From: Archilochus colubris
Lineage: Eukaryota; Chordata; Aves; Apodiformes; Trochilidae
Reading direction: 5' to 3'
Length of the DNA stretch: 64,000 nt
NCBI GenBank assembly: GCA_023079485.1
Contig: CM041115.1
Span: 43,827,805-43,891,804, forward strand
Notes under the pieces: generated by a model
What the model was told of the DNA's origin: nothing
Seen by the model: only the letters and a program-made list of their open reading frames with translations
Database searches by the model: none
Part shown: piece by piece, positions 34,881 to 45,657 of the stretch
How positions within the stretch are numbered: the first letter of the stretch is position 1
Layout of the letters: each line of letters opens with the position of its first letter
Made by a program: the position numbers and the translations under genes

Positions 34881-37800
34881 AATGTATTTCAGAGCACACT
34901 CAATAACACAGTGAGGAAAACCAGGATGTTCTGTCAAATCAGATTGCAGTCATTGATCTGGGGTTACATTTTCAGGTCATGCTTTCAACTGAGTATAATA
35001 AACTCAGATATTTACAAAGGGTACATAAGCTAATTTGAACTACATATTTACAATCAAATGCCACTTTAGGTCAGAAGGGATTTATGGAGTCACTTAGTTG
35101 ACCTCCATCCCCTCAGAAATCAAAACCACCTTTGAAGTTAGATCTGCTCCAGCAATGGTGATACTTTACAGTGTAGAGATGGTTTGTAAAAACTTTCTTT
35201 GGTATTTTGTGAAGCAGAAAGATACTGGGTTTGGTGAAAAGCAGCATGCTTCTGTCAGGTGAAGAAAGAAACTCTGTAATAAAAGATGACTGCACTATTT
35301 CTTAAGAAAACATAGGGTTTTGTCCATTTGCAGTCCAAGGCATTTCCAACTGGTCCCAGTAAGTCATGGTCAAAATCAGATGGAAGTTTTCTGGTATGCA
35401 GATGTAAGTCTTGTAAGACTTAAGTTTCAACTGGCCATTAGAAATCCCTCTTCCATCTGTCTTTTTCCAAATATACTAACATTTGTGATGCTAACTCCTG
35501 CTTGCTGCCATGTCTGTGCTAATAGAAATCAAGTAAATGGAGTGTCTTTGGGTTATTGCTAGTATGAAAGTGAATGTGGTACAAATCAGAGCAACTCACA
35601 GACACTAGAAATGCTGCTTGTAAAAAAGTCCTGATGAACTTACTGCAGCCCCTTAAAATCCATGGTACATAACAGAGGTAAGTAATGAGCAGGAAGACTA
35701 ATTACCCAGTTTGCCTGTTGCTCCTGTGCTAAAGCGGGTAAGATGCTTGAAAAAGTAGTGTTCCTTAGCCAGACAACAATTCAGTACTTAAACTGGGATT
35801 TTATTTTTTTTTTAATACTTACTTGTGAAAATTGGTTATCATTAAAATACAGTGAACTATGCTTTGATGACCATATACCAATGGGTAGATTCTTTGCTCA
35901 TACAGACATTCTACCCACTTTTAACTGAATCCATACCTTTATGTAGTATGGCAACATGCCATTACTTCTGACATATTCTGTTTGTATGGAAATGAATCAA
36001 GGAGGTACATATCAGAAAAGATAACAGAAGCTTCCTATATGAGGTATTCACTCTGCCACTCTAAAATGCCAGTTGAGATTATAATTGTCTCAAATCAGTA
36101 CCACTAATAAAGATAACTAAACTTTCTATTCCATCTAAAAATAGCAATCTCTTATTGTCTAGTAATATCAATTCTTGACTCACTGTGAACTTTCAAATTA
36201 CCAAAAAGAAAAAAATAGAAACCACCAAACCCCAGACATTTTACAAGCAGTTTATCTGTATCTGAAAACACTTACTTCAGCTGTTTCAAGATAACAGCAT
36301 GTAAAACAGTAGCTGAAGCAGAAAGAACAGAGACTCGTTCTATCACATATCATACGTGCAATGGTCTACAGTAAAAAACAACTCATGCATGAATTCATAG
36401 ACACAAACAGACTGGTCAAGCTGCTGACAAACTAACTTTCACATACTTAGATGTGAGAATCATCCTGATGTATTTTTAGTGCAGTTGACGAGTGTCCAGT
36501 GAGAGCTGGTAAAACCAGAAACTTTTACACCAAGATACATTTATGGGTATTACAGTAAATAGTGCTATTGCTCCTTTCACGTGAAGTGGAGTGAATAAGG
36601 TATAGAACTGTTGTGGAAAGCTGAGATGTCTCTGCCTCGGGGTGCCCAGAGAAATCTTTCTGTGTACAGACCATTAAGGGGGAAAGCAGGGTAGTGTTTA
36701 CCTTACCAGTCAAATGGACTGGAAGTGCTGCCCACACCTGTCCTTCCCTGCCCACACCAAGGCAACATTTGCTCAGAGGCATAATGTCAGCGTGACTTTC
36801 ATTTCAGTAAGGAGTGATGACAATCACCATAACCTAATTTCAAAGAATGTTCTGTAACATTTATGTTCATCCACATACATTTGGTTTGAATTGCTTCCAT
36901 TTTATGATTATGGGAAAAAAAAACAAAACAGAAAGTGCAGAAAGAAGTCCTCTCAGGAGGACAGTTGGTCAGATTTTTTTCACTGTGGCTGACAGGAGGG
37001 GCTCAAATTTTCCAGCAGGGTACAAAAGGGATAATGGTTTGCCCTCATGCACCTACACTTAAGGCTTGCTAGATGGTGCAAGCCAGGGCAGTTCCCAAGC
37101 TGCTATTGCATCTGAAGCTAAGCAATGCTTCGAGAATCTGCACTGATTGTCTGACACCTACCTGATTTGGTCTGTCAGCAAGGACATAGAGAACCTCGTG
37201 TGGAGTAGTCTCAACTGAACCCAGTGACTACAAATTAATATTTAAAGGTACAAGACCTAGATCTTAGAGTTGATACAGAGAGGGATTAATTTTTCTGTTC
37301 CACAGTTAAAATCAACAGCAGTCCTGATATTTAAAATCAGAGGTCCTAGTAAAACAGAATAGGGTGTGAATGCTGTTTTTCTGGTCTCATAGCAGCACTG
37401 TAAGTTCACTATCTAGGATACAAAGTTTTTTCCTATTATGCATTTATTTGAAACTGGCAATGTTGCAGCTGGGCCCAGCACAAAGTATATTCAGAGTTGA
37501 ATGAAGCATTTGAAGACATTCCAGAGATGAGAAGTAAAATAGAAAAGGTATATTAAAGACCATGTTTTCCTCTGAGAAAAGTTAAAATTACTCTTTAAAA
37601 TAATAAGTGGAGAAACCTGGCTCAGCTTCATTTTCACCTTTACATCTGTATTCTTCCTAAACAAAATTCTATTCAGTCGTTTGTTCAAATGTAAATCTTA
37701 CTTTCATGTAGCACAGCATCACAGCTCATGTTTTTTTGCCTGACTCACTTATGGAGTTTTACATAGGTTGTGCGTGAAAATTCTGTTCTGTGACAAAATA

Positions 37801-40800
37801 TTTGTGTTGGGATTAGTTTTTCTCTCTTTGTCCATCCTTTGATTTAACTCCAGCCTCTTAATGCTTTTGTGCTATGAAGTATCTTCCATATATTGCCATG
37901 CTGGTGGGTACTTGTAATTTGCAGCTTAATGTGTTGGAAAGTTTGGACATGAGATGTGTGCATGTAATGATGTTTTCACCTGAAAGATGACTGTTCAGAC
38001 ATATAATAGCATGTACAACTTTTATTCAAATTTCCACAACAGCTTTGAATGCAAGCACCTCTCCTGTGACAATTAATAAAGGCATTCTTACAGAAAAATT
38101 CTTGAGCAAGTGCAAGAGTAAAGTGTATCAAAGGCACTCAGACAACCTCTTCACAATGGTAAACCACATTTCATGACAGTGTAATTCTCAGTAACTTCAA
38201 GATATGGTATCTGAAGAGCCACAGCTTTCCTCTGCTGCAGTGCCTATAAATCCCCATGATGTCACTGTTCACCTCTAAGCTAAAGTGCTGTAATTATCCT
38301 CTGCAGTCCCCAAAAACAGAAAGTGCAAATGATGGCATGTGAGATGAAGTTTTCACAGACTCCCACTGTCTCCTGAGGCCGTAACAGCTGACAAGTATAA
38401 AGCCTCTGGCTGGGAGTGAAAATCAGCTCCTTAAAGAAAAAAAGGGAAAAAAAAAAAAAAAAGGAACAGTATTATTTTTAAAATCTTCAATAACTGAAGC
38501 AAATTTTAATAACTGAATGCTAAAGAGTGAAAGCCCTATCTTCATTTTATGCAAGTTTTTCTGGGCCATGCTGAAGTTACAATGGCTCCTTAAAGCTGTC
38601 ATTAATTACAAAAGGATCCTGTTGCAATCTTTTCAGAGGGAATAATTCTCTCTTTCTCTCTTATTTGTGTCCAAAGTTCTGAATTTTCTATTACATGAAA
38701 GCTAACATGATCAGCCATATAAATGAAATCACAGAACTGAAATCTGTTTAGATAGTATCTACAGGAAATCTTGTCAGCAAAACCTGTACATCTGAACAAA
38801 AGTCTGCAGACCTGGGACTTCATCTATGAGGTCAAATGTCCTACATCTTTAATGCTGATATAGTTTGACTTTGACATAAAAGGATAACCATGAACAATTC
38901 TTGTTCCTGTAACCAGGGCAATATGGGTCATTTTCAAGACTCTCTGGTGAAGTATTTGTGGCTTTTATGCTTCAACTACTTATCGTGGAAAAAAGGTTCT
39001 TTCCAGTGTTTCTTCCAAGAATATCATGCTGAGAAATAAAAATGTTTGTCATATGACTAACTGCATATTGCAAAAATATCAAAATGAAGAAGTAAAACAA
39101 ACTCAAAAACCCAGCTACCTCAATTTTAATTTCTTCATTTCAGTAAGTGTTCAGACAAGCCTAGGGTTAAGAACCTAAGAAATTGTACAACAGTAATACA
39201 AGAAGCCATGGGAAGCCACGCAGTGCTCACACATTGTGCACTGGAATGCTGTCCAGACACACACCAGTGCTGTCCTCCAGATTGATTCTTGGCTTGGAGC
39301 TTTTGTTCATTTGCACTTGGCATAATTCTGCTGAAGTTTCACACCATCATGTGACAAATAAGAAAGGGACTTTGGCTATGGCAAGTACTGATTCCTGGAA
39401 GTGTTTTTCTGAAAGCTCAATTTTGACCATAATATGTACTGGTGACAGTGAGCTGGACAGCTTTGAGGAAGATCCAAGTATTACAATTTCAGGTGAAACA
39501 GGAATGACTGAGTTCATGCCCTCTTTGTCCAATCCCTAGCTTGCATTTCACTTACAAACACTAAGTTTTAACCTGGTGACTATTGGGGTCTTTTTGTTGT
39601 GTTGGTTTTATTTGGTGGTTTGGTTTGGTTTGGTTTGGTTTGGTTTTTTTTTTCTTTTTTAGCAGTGAGTAATGTAAGTTCTTCTCAAGTAAGTCCTGTC
39701 ATCAGAAAAGCCTATATGTCCAGAAACTGTTATGTATTTCTTCTTCAGGCTGCTCAGTCAGATTCATCACAGGTTTGCTCCAATTTTGGTCCCTGGGGAG
39801 TGATTACTCATATTCCTGAAGCACGTTAGGCAGCCTTCAGGCTGGCCCTTATAGGCTGTGTTGGGATCTACTGGGATGCCAAGGGATTACAGCTGTACCC
39901 AGTACTAAAGTACCTAACACTGTCCCCAGCCTCTCTCCTGACAGTGCATTAACCTATCAGACTTATAGGTAACAAAACTGATTTAGGTAAGTAGGTGTTT
40001 TAAGACCTTTCGTATCCTATTGCTTTATAGTTTTCTGTGGTGGCTTCCTGTTTTCAGTTTGATTTTAGTGCATCCTGGTAATTTTTAGGCAATGCCCTCC
40101 CTCTGCAATGTAAAGATTCCTGGACACTCAGGAAAGTCACATACTTGTAAGAATTGAAGTGGTTCAGTGGATGATGAGGTATGATTCTATTCACTGTTAA
40201 AACCTGCGGCCTAATCCAAAGGTGTAACAGACTATTACCATAAAAATCTTGAGGCCTTCCAAAACATTGAGCTTTTTGTGTTTATCCAACTCATCTGAGT
40301 CTTCCACATTGCAGTCAGTATACGGATGTGTATACCAGGTTATCTATGCAAGGTATCTGTGAGTCACTGCAGTGAATGGAACAGATGTTTACAAATATTT
40401 ACAAAATCTGTGAGAAATTATGTTAGATACAGAAATTTTAGAAAATTGAAGACGATTTGAGTTTAAAATGAATAGTGCCTTCTGTTTTGATGGAACATTT
40501 CTTAGCTTGCCATATACAGATTTTCAGAGATTTTAGCTGTTGGAAAGAAAAACCTGTAACCATGAATAAAGACAATCCTGTGACTTACTGTTCTGGTCTT
40601 TCAGGTTAGAGTTCAATTTTCTTGTCCTGTCTGTTAAAATAATATATACAAATTTAGCTTAGACATTTCTGGACTTGAAAGAAACAATACAATCCAATAC
40701 AAAAAGCTTTTTGATGAAACTGAGCTTTAAGTACTTTTAAGTTTAGTATTAGCTCATACCAAATACATAAACTTCTCTACACTTCTGTTCTTCTACAAAT

Positions 40801-41330
40801 TTTGAACCAAATCCTCAAGTCTTTATCAGAAAGAATATAATTTAATTAATAAATACATTTTGTCTGAGTATAGTGGACTCTATTCATATACAAGACTGGA
40901 ATAATAGCCTATTTGTATTATTACTTTACCTCTGTAAGAGTGCAGTGCAGCATCCCATTTTAGTTATATAGCCTTAATGGAGATTGAAAATAAAAGTCAT
41001 GTGCTATAGCTACACTGTTGTTGTAGTGGTGAAGAAAAATGCTGGTCAAACTGTGTTTTTATTGCCCCTTTTACTCAAACCAAAGGGTTTTTCTATTCTT
41101 TATGTAATAGTAGCTGGTTACATTTTAAAATGTATGTTCCTGTATGCCTTTTTTTCACATAAGTAACAAGGTGAGGAAAGTAAAATCCAACTCAAATGAT
41201 CCAAGATCTCGTTTTAGAACAGAGCACACATAGAAATAAAATATGACTAATATCTCATAAGCATGCCTAGAGTTACTAAGGTTTCCATAAAGAATACATG
41301 AAAGGATTCATTATATGAAGTAAAATGTAC
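34881..41330. other. PDCD1LG2 downstream region, no further exon assigned
   Basis: AT-rich sequence that should include the PDCD1LG2 3' UTR and perhaps a last short cytoplasmic exon on the minus strand; I could not identify one with confidence. It holds a poly(A) run near 38447-38462 and a (GGTTT)n tract near 39616-39645. No other gene is recognised. Confidence 0.5.
39616..39659. repeat. GGTTT-type simple repeat and poly(T)
   Basis: Five to six GGTTT units are followed by a T-rich run. Confidence 0.85.
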
Positions 41331-41471
41331 CTTTTTTGGATTGCCCATTCTTGACTGATTTTCTCTTTTGAAAGATTACTAATGCAGAGAGAAGTACAGC
41401 CACCACCACACATGTGAGGATGATAAATAAGATCAGGGATTTTTGTCCACTATGCTGTGTACTAATTAAAG
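41331..41471 (-). CDS. PDCD1LG2: PDCD1LG2 transmembrane/cytoplasmic exon
   Basis: The acceptor TTTTGACAG precedes 41471 and the exon enters in phase 1. It encodes a short stalk (residues 234-244), a membrane span at about 245-267 rich in I/L/V, and a basic stop-transfer (QKRKS) with a Lys-rich tail start. A donor-like GTACAT follows at 41330. If it is not used, the frame reads six more codons to TAA 41313-41311. A short tail is normal for PD-L2, so both endings are plausible. Confidence 0.85.
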
Positions 41472-41744
41472 CTGTCAAAAACACAAAGAGAAAGTAAATT
41501 CATAACTTACAAAACAGACATAATTTATGAAGTTACCAGTTCTAATTTGCCAAAGCCTTGATCTGACTGTAACAAAAGACTCTTAAAATTTATCAATATC
41601 GTGGTTTACACTCATTTTATGAAGAGTCTGCAATATTACTGTAAGAATGTTTACCAAAAATGAGCCAAATGTTTCATTAGTATGGTATTTGAGTGAGCAC
41701 TGCTGCAATTTATCTGTGTCCCATTTGAAGAACAAGTACTTAGG

Positions 41745-42285
41745 AGTCTAGATCTGGGGCCCTCATTTCAAGAAGGATAGAGAACTGCTTGAGACAGTCC
41801 AGTGCAGAGCCACAAAAATGCTGAAGGGAGTGGAACATCTCCCTTATGAGGAAAGGTTGAGAGAGCTGGGTCTGTTCAGCTTGGAGAAGAGGAGACTTCA
41901 AAATGTATTTATAAACAATATATATAAACAATATATTTTAAAATATTTATAAATAATGTAAAGAATGTAAAGAGTGAGTGTCAGGTAGATGGAGGCTCTT
42001 CTCAGTGATGACCAAGAATAGGACAAGGGGTAATGGATGGAAGTTGGAGTATAGGATGTTCTGGTTAAACATAAAAAAAAGCTCTGTCACCATCACAACA
42101 GTGCCCTCACAGAGCACTGGAAGTGGCTGCCCAGGGAGGTTGTGGAATCTCCTTCTCTGGAGACATTAAAAATCCCACCTGGATGCATTCCTGTGTGACC
42201 TACAGTAGGTGGTCCTGCTCTGGAAGGGGGGTTGGACTTGTCGATTTCTTGAAGTCCTTTCCGACCCCTAATACTCTGATTTTTG
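41745..42285 (+). mobile_element. CR1 LINE 3' fragment in a PDCD1LG2 intron
   Basis: Sense CR1 on the plus strand, antisense to the host gene: a 'gtggaacatctcccttatgagg' type ORF2 end, then the 3' end near 'ggttggacttgtcgatttcttg'. An AT-rich patch of about 60 bp at 41900-41960 interrupts it, probably an inserted or expanded simple repeat. It lies wholly inside the intron between the TM and IgC exons. Confidence 0.88.
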
Positions 42286-42554
42286 TGACAGATCAAGGAA
42301 CACAGCCATAGAGAATTTCCACTGTACTGGCAGCCAAATAATGGAAGTTGCCATAAAATTAAAATATACAGAAAAATTACAGGCTGGCTTGCTGGGAGTG
42401 TGAGCTAACTGAGGCTTCAAAACTGCAAATAATACTGATTTGCCTCATTTTGAGAGCATCATTGTTTTCCAGAACCAGCTTCTAGAGACGGATCATAAGA
42501 CATCATGTATGTACAAAAACTCTCTGTCTCATGTAAGTTAAAAGTGATACAAAC

Positions 42555-42836
42555 CTAAAGGGGAAATGTGAGCTGAAGTTTCTTCATTCAGTTCTTTATT
42601 CCAGAACACACAGCTGTAGCTCTCACTCGTATTTGCTTTGAGCATCAGGATGCTGGTGACATTGTAGAGGCCATCTGCAGTCAGTGTATAGGTGGTGTTT
42701 GCAGATCCACCAAGACTGAAGTTCTTATTTTGCCAGAAAACCTCTGCCAGAGGAAACCCTTCTGACTGACACATAAAAACAAACTTGTCTTCACCTGGTT
42801 TTCTCATTACTTGAGTATTTATTCTCTTGTAGGATG
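42555..42836 (-). CDS. PDCD1LG2: PDCD1LG2 IgC-like exon
   Basis: 282 nt, phase 1 to phase 1, with acceptor AATGTGTAG and donor GTTTGT. Residues 140-233 form the membrane-proximal C-type Ig domain. The Cys pair is C162 (FMCQSEG) and C215 (SCVFWN), with Trp174 after AEVFW. The motifs KASYKRINT (across the junction), FPLAEV, DGLYNVTS and SCVFWN track PD-L2 more closely than PD-L1. N-glycosylation triplets are NFS, NTT, NVT and NTS. Confidence 0.92.
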
Positions 42837-43948
42837 CTACACATTAAGAAATAGAGTGAAATTACTTTATGCAGCAATAATAATTTTCCCACTTCACTTT
42901 CCTTCCTTCCTTTTAATGCCATAATCTATGTGCAGCTGTATCTGAGGTACACTTATTCTAAAGGAGTAAGGATGTTTTGTAGAACAGTTGATAAGTTATG
43001 ATTCAATCCATCTCAAGCTGACCATGACAGAACTTACTCCACTTCAGGCAGCGTGTGACAATGAACACAGCATTTCCTCTGATTCCAAGGAAACAAGCAA
43101 AATCCCTTGGAACTCTAGTTCCACATTTTAAATATGCCACTTCCAGAAAAAGGCTGGCTTTAATGTTTGGGGTTTTTTTACCATACATTGGGAACAAGTG
43201 TAGCATTTTCATTCTGTTGGTACAAAAATGAAATTTCTGTGAGGGCAGTTCAGCAGAACCAATATGGGTTTTAAAAATGTCTATCTATTTTTGCTTTTGA
43301 CAAAGCTCGTTATTAAAATGCCTGGGTGGGAAAGGAATGTTGCCTTGTATCTCAAATATACTGCAGTCAGCAGGAAACACCAGAGGCCTTAAAAAGGTCT
43401 GGTCTATCATGCTATCCACGTAATGTGCACTTTTATTACTGTATCTTCATTTGGCTTTGACAAACACAGAAAATCACATGCCCTTGCTCTGGGCGCTGCA
43501 GTCATCTGGGGACTTCCCAGACACTTGGGTAGTTGCAGCAGGGCTCACAAGTAAATTAAATTCCTCTGAGTAACTTTTTGTAATGGTAAGAAGTGTTCAA
43601 CAGGACAGGTCAACAACCTCTACCTCTCTCCTGTCAAAGGAGAGGTAGGGGTAGTTGGGGGCACTGAAGAAGGGGTTGTGGGAAGAAGGAGGAGGGATGA
43701 AGGGTTGAGGTTAAGCTGTTTTTCTACCTCTCTTGCACAGGCTGCTCCTGAAGAAGCTCAGCTGACTGTCAGACCAAAGAGTAGCTGGCACTAAGACAAG
43801 TGCTATGGTTCACTTCAGGGCTGAGGACAAGCACTTGGTGAGGGAATTAGGAACAAATTCTTCCAAATTAACCAATTTCTATGAGCCTGTAGGATTACAG
43901 TCCAGACATTTCAATTAATATGAACTTACATTCAATTCAGCCACTGAC

Positions 43949-44311
43949 CTTTTACTTTCAAAGTAATGTACTTGTAGTCCACACCCCCATAGTCGATGAG
44001 GCAAAGGTATGACCCCATATCTGTGATCTTCACCCTGGTGATCTGAAGGACAGCTCGTCCCACTTCCAGTTCACTGTGCAGAAGCACTGCTCTTCCTACG
44101 TAGTCCTGATGTTGGGATGGAGTAAGTGCCTTCCCATTGCGGAACGTGTACACCCCTTTTGATTTTGACTGGCTCTGCCTTTTTTGCTCCCAAACAACAG
44201 TCAGGAGCCCCAGGTTTAATGTGCCATTCACGGGGAATCTGCATTCCATGGTCACGTTGCTCCCATACTCTGCAGTGTATAGCTGCTGAGGAACATCAAC
44301 TGTAAATAAAG
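43949..44311 (-). CDS. PDCD1LG2: PDCD1LG2 IgV-like exon (PD-1 binding domain)
   Basis: 363 nt, phase 1 to phase 1, with acceptor CTGCTGTAG and donor GTCAGT. Residues 19-139 form a V-type Ig domain, the part that binds PD-1. The canonical Cys pair is C42 (TMEC) and C122 (SYLC), with DMGSYLC as the D-x-G-x-Y-x-C motif and W59 in strand C. The G-strand reads YGGVDYKYITLKV. Human PD-L2 has a Trp here (W110) that dominates PD-1 contact; this protein has GGV, as PD-L1 does (GGA). The C'-D segment is also long, as in PD-L1. Confidence 0.92.
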
Positions 44312-45588
44312 CTACAGCAGGAAGAGAAAACAATTTAATTTGTCTCATTAAAGTATATTTTGATTTTGTTTAAACCAGGCCAAAAAGGTGTCATGTAGTC
44401 AGGCACATGGTTACTGGTCTGAATTAAAGTTATGTGCCTTTTTGGCTGCTATTCACACTAGTATTTTCACCATGTCAGTCCTGTTTATAGCAAACCACCT
44501 ATATTTAGTATTGATTACAAAGTCTAAAAGACAAGAACAAAATGAGCAAAGTTTTTTTTTCCGTTTAGAAAACTTGAGGCTGAGTCAGAGATTACACAGG
44601 GAGCACTTCTATGAGACTGTCTTCTATATCCTAGGATTCTAGTAAGAGCAACAGTTAATTATAGAAATAGTGAATCTAATTTCATTATCCTTTAAAAAGA
44701 GGAAATTCAGTGTAACTCTTGTGAAACAAATAGAATTGCAGGGGATGACAACATATATCTTGGAAGAACTGCTATGTAGTAATTACAGTCTTCCACAAGC
44801 CTGGGACCTGTGAACATTTTTTGAATCCATGCATCTTCTCAAATACACTCAACAATATTACAGAAAGTTTATAAAAATTATCTTCTTAGTCATTCATTAG
44901 ATCCAAAATTCATATTGTTATGAAGACAGTACCATTTTAAAGTGTCTTGATAAAGGAGAGTTATTTATGCCGCTTCATTCAATATACAGCTTTCTACACT
45001 GGAGGTACTGTGTGCTGGTAGGCTTAATTCTCATAAACACTGATAGTGACATTCAAGAGAGAAGTTCATGCAACTCCTTATGCATTCCTTTTATTTCACG
45101 TGTTTGAGAAATACTTACAGAGCAAGTTTCAGTTCCTCTTAACCATGTTTCTTTATTCACTTAAATACAACCATAATAAGAGAAAAATAGTATGAAAAAG
45201 TGTCAAGTCCCTTTTGGCTTTTAGCCAAGTTGCTCCTACTAAAGCCATGGGCAGGGTAATATACATGGTTTTACTTCACTCTGCCTCTTACTGAGGTTGT
45301 TCTACTTTACAATTGGCTTAGGTTGTTTTGGTCATCCTCCTTCTCACAGACTGGGCACCAGTACTACCAGTACACTGTGAGTTAAAGAAGCCCAGCTGCA
45401 GAATGTGACAGACATCTCTTCTGTGCTCACTTACTACACAGTACTTTCTGTCAGATGCTGCAAAGCAAAGGGTCCACTGGATGTTTACTCAGGTGTCACT
45501 GGAGGTGCTAAAGCCCAGGTTCTGAGGGTGTAGGGGTATTTGTTGCATGGGTTCTGCTGGTGGAATTGAAAGACAGTTTCTCTCTCAC

Positions 45589-45643
45589 CTGAAACTGCAT
45601 AGAGCTGCATTTCCAGAAACATAATTGTGAGGATCTGCAACAT
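45589..45643 (-). CDS. PDCD1LG2: PDCD1LG2 signal-peptide exon
   Basis: ATG at 45643 opens 18 codons (MLQILTIMFLEMQLYAVS) plus one base. This is a short hydrophobic leader matching the length and pattern of PD-L2 (M-x-x-L-x-x-M-x-x-L-E-x-Q-L). The donor is GTGAGA in phase 1. The acceptor TTTGTTTCAG at about 45658 leaves a 14-nt 5' UTR in this exon, so at least one upstream non-coding exon must exist. Confidence 0.85.
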
Positions 45644-45657
45644 TTTCTCAGGTTGAT

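Larger units (their letters stand above)
41311..45643 (-). other. PDCD1LG2: PDCD1LG2 gene span (start codon to first in-frame stop after the TM exon)
   Basis: Four coding exons with matching phase-1 boundaries (45589-45643, 43949-44311, 42555-42836, 41331-41471) give 280 complete codons, ending 286 codons long if the last exon is read through to TAA 41313-41311. The human protein has 273 residues. Synteny (between CD274 and RIC1, same strand) and residues shared with PD-L2 favour PDCD1LG2 over CD274: ALFTV.VP at the signal junction, KASY..INT at the V-C junction, GLY.VTS and SCVFWN in IgC. Introns carry a CR1 (41.7-42.3 kb). The non-coding first exon and promoter are not located. Confidence 0.85.

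Noticed and set aside
39347..39532. Candidate last exon of PDCD1LG2 on the minus strand (CTTTCAG at about 39,410)
   Set aside because: Poor pyrimidine tract and no resemblance to PD-L2 tails; not included.
41311..45643. Calling the four-exon Ig gene CD274 (PD-L1)
   Set aside because: The V domain has PD-L1-like traits, but the leader, V-C junction and IgC motifs fit PD-L2 better. A second PD-L-type TM exon lies upstream at 63.7 kb in the place expected for CD274.
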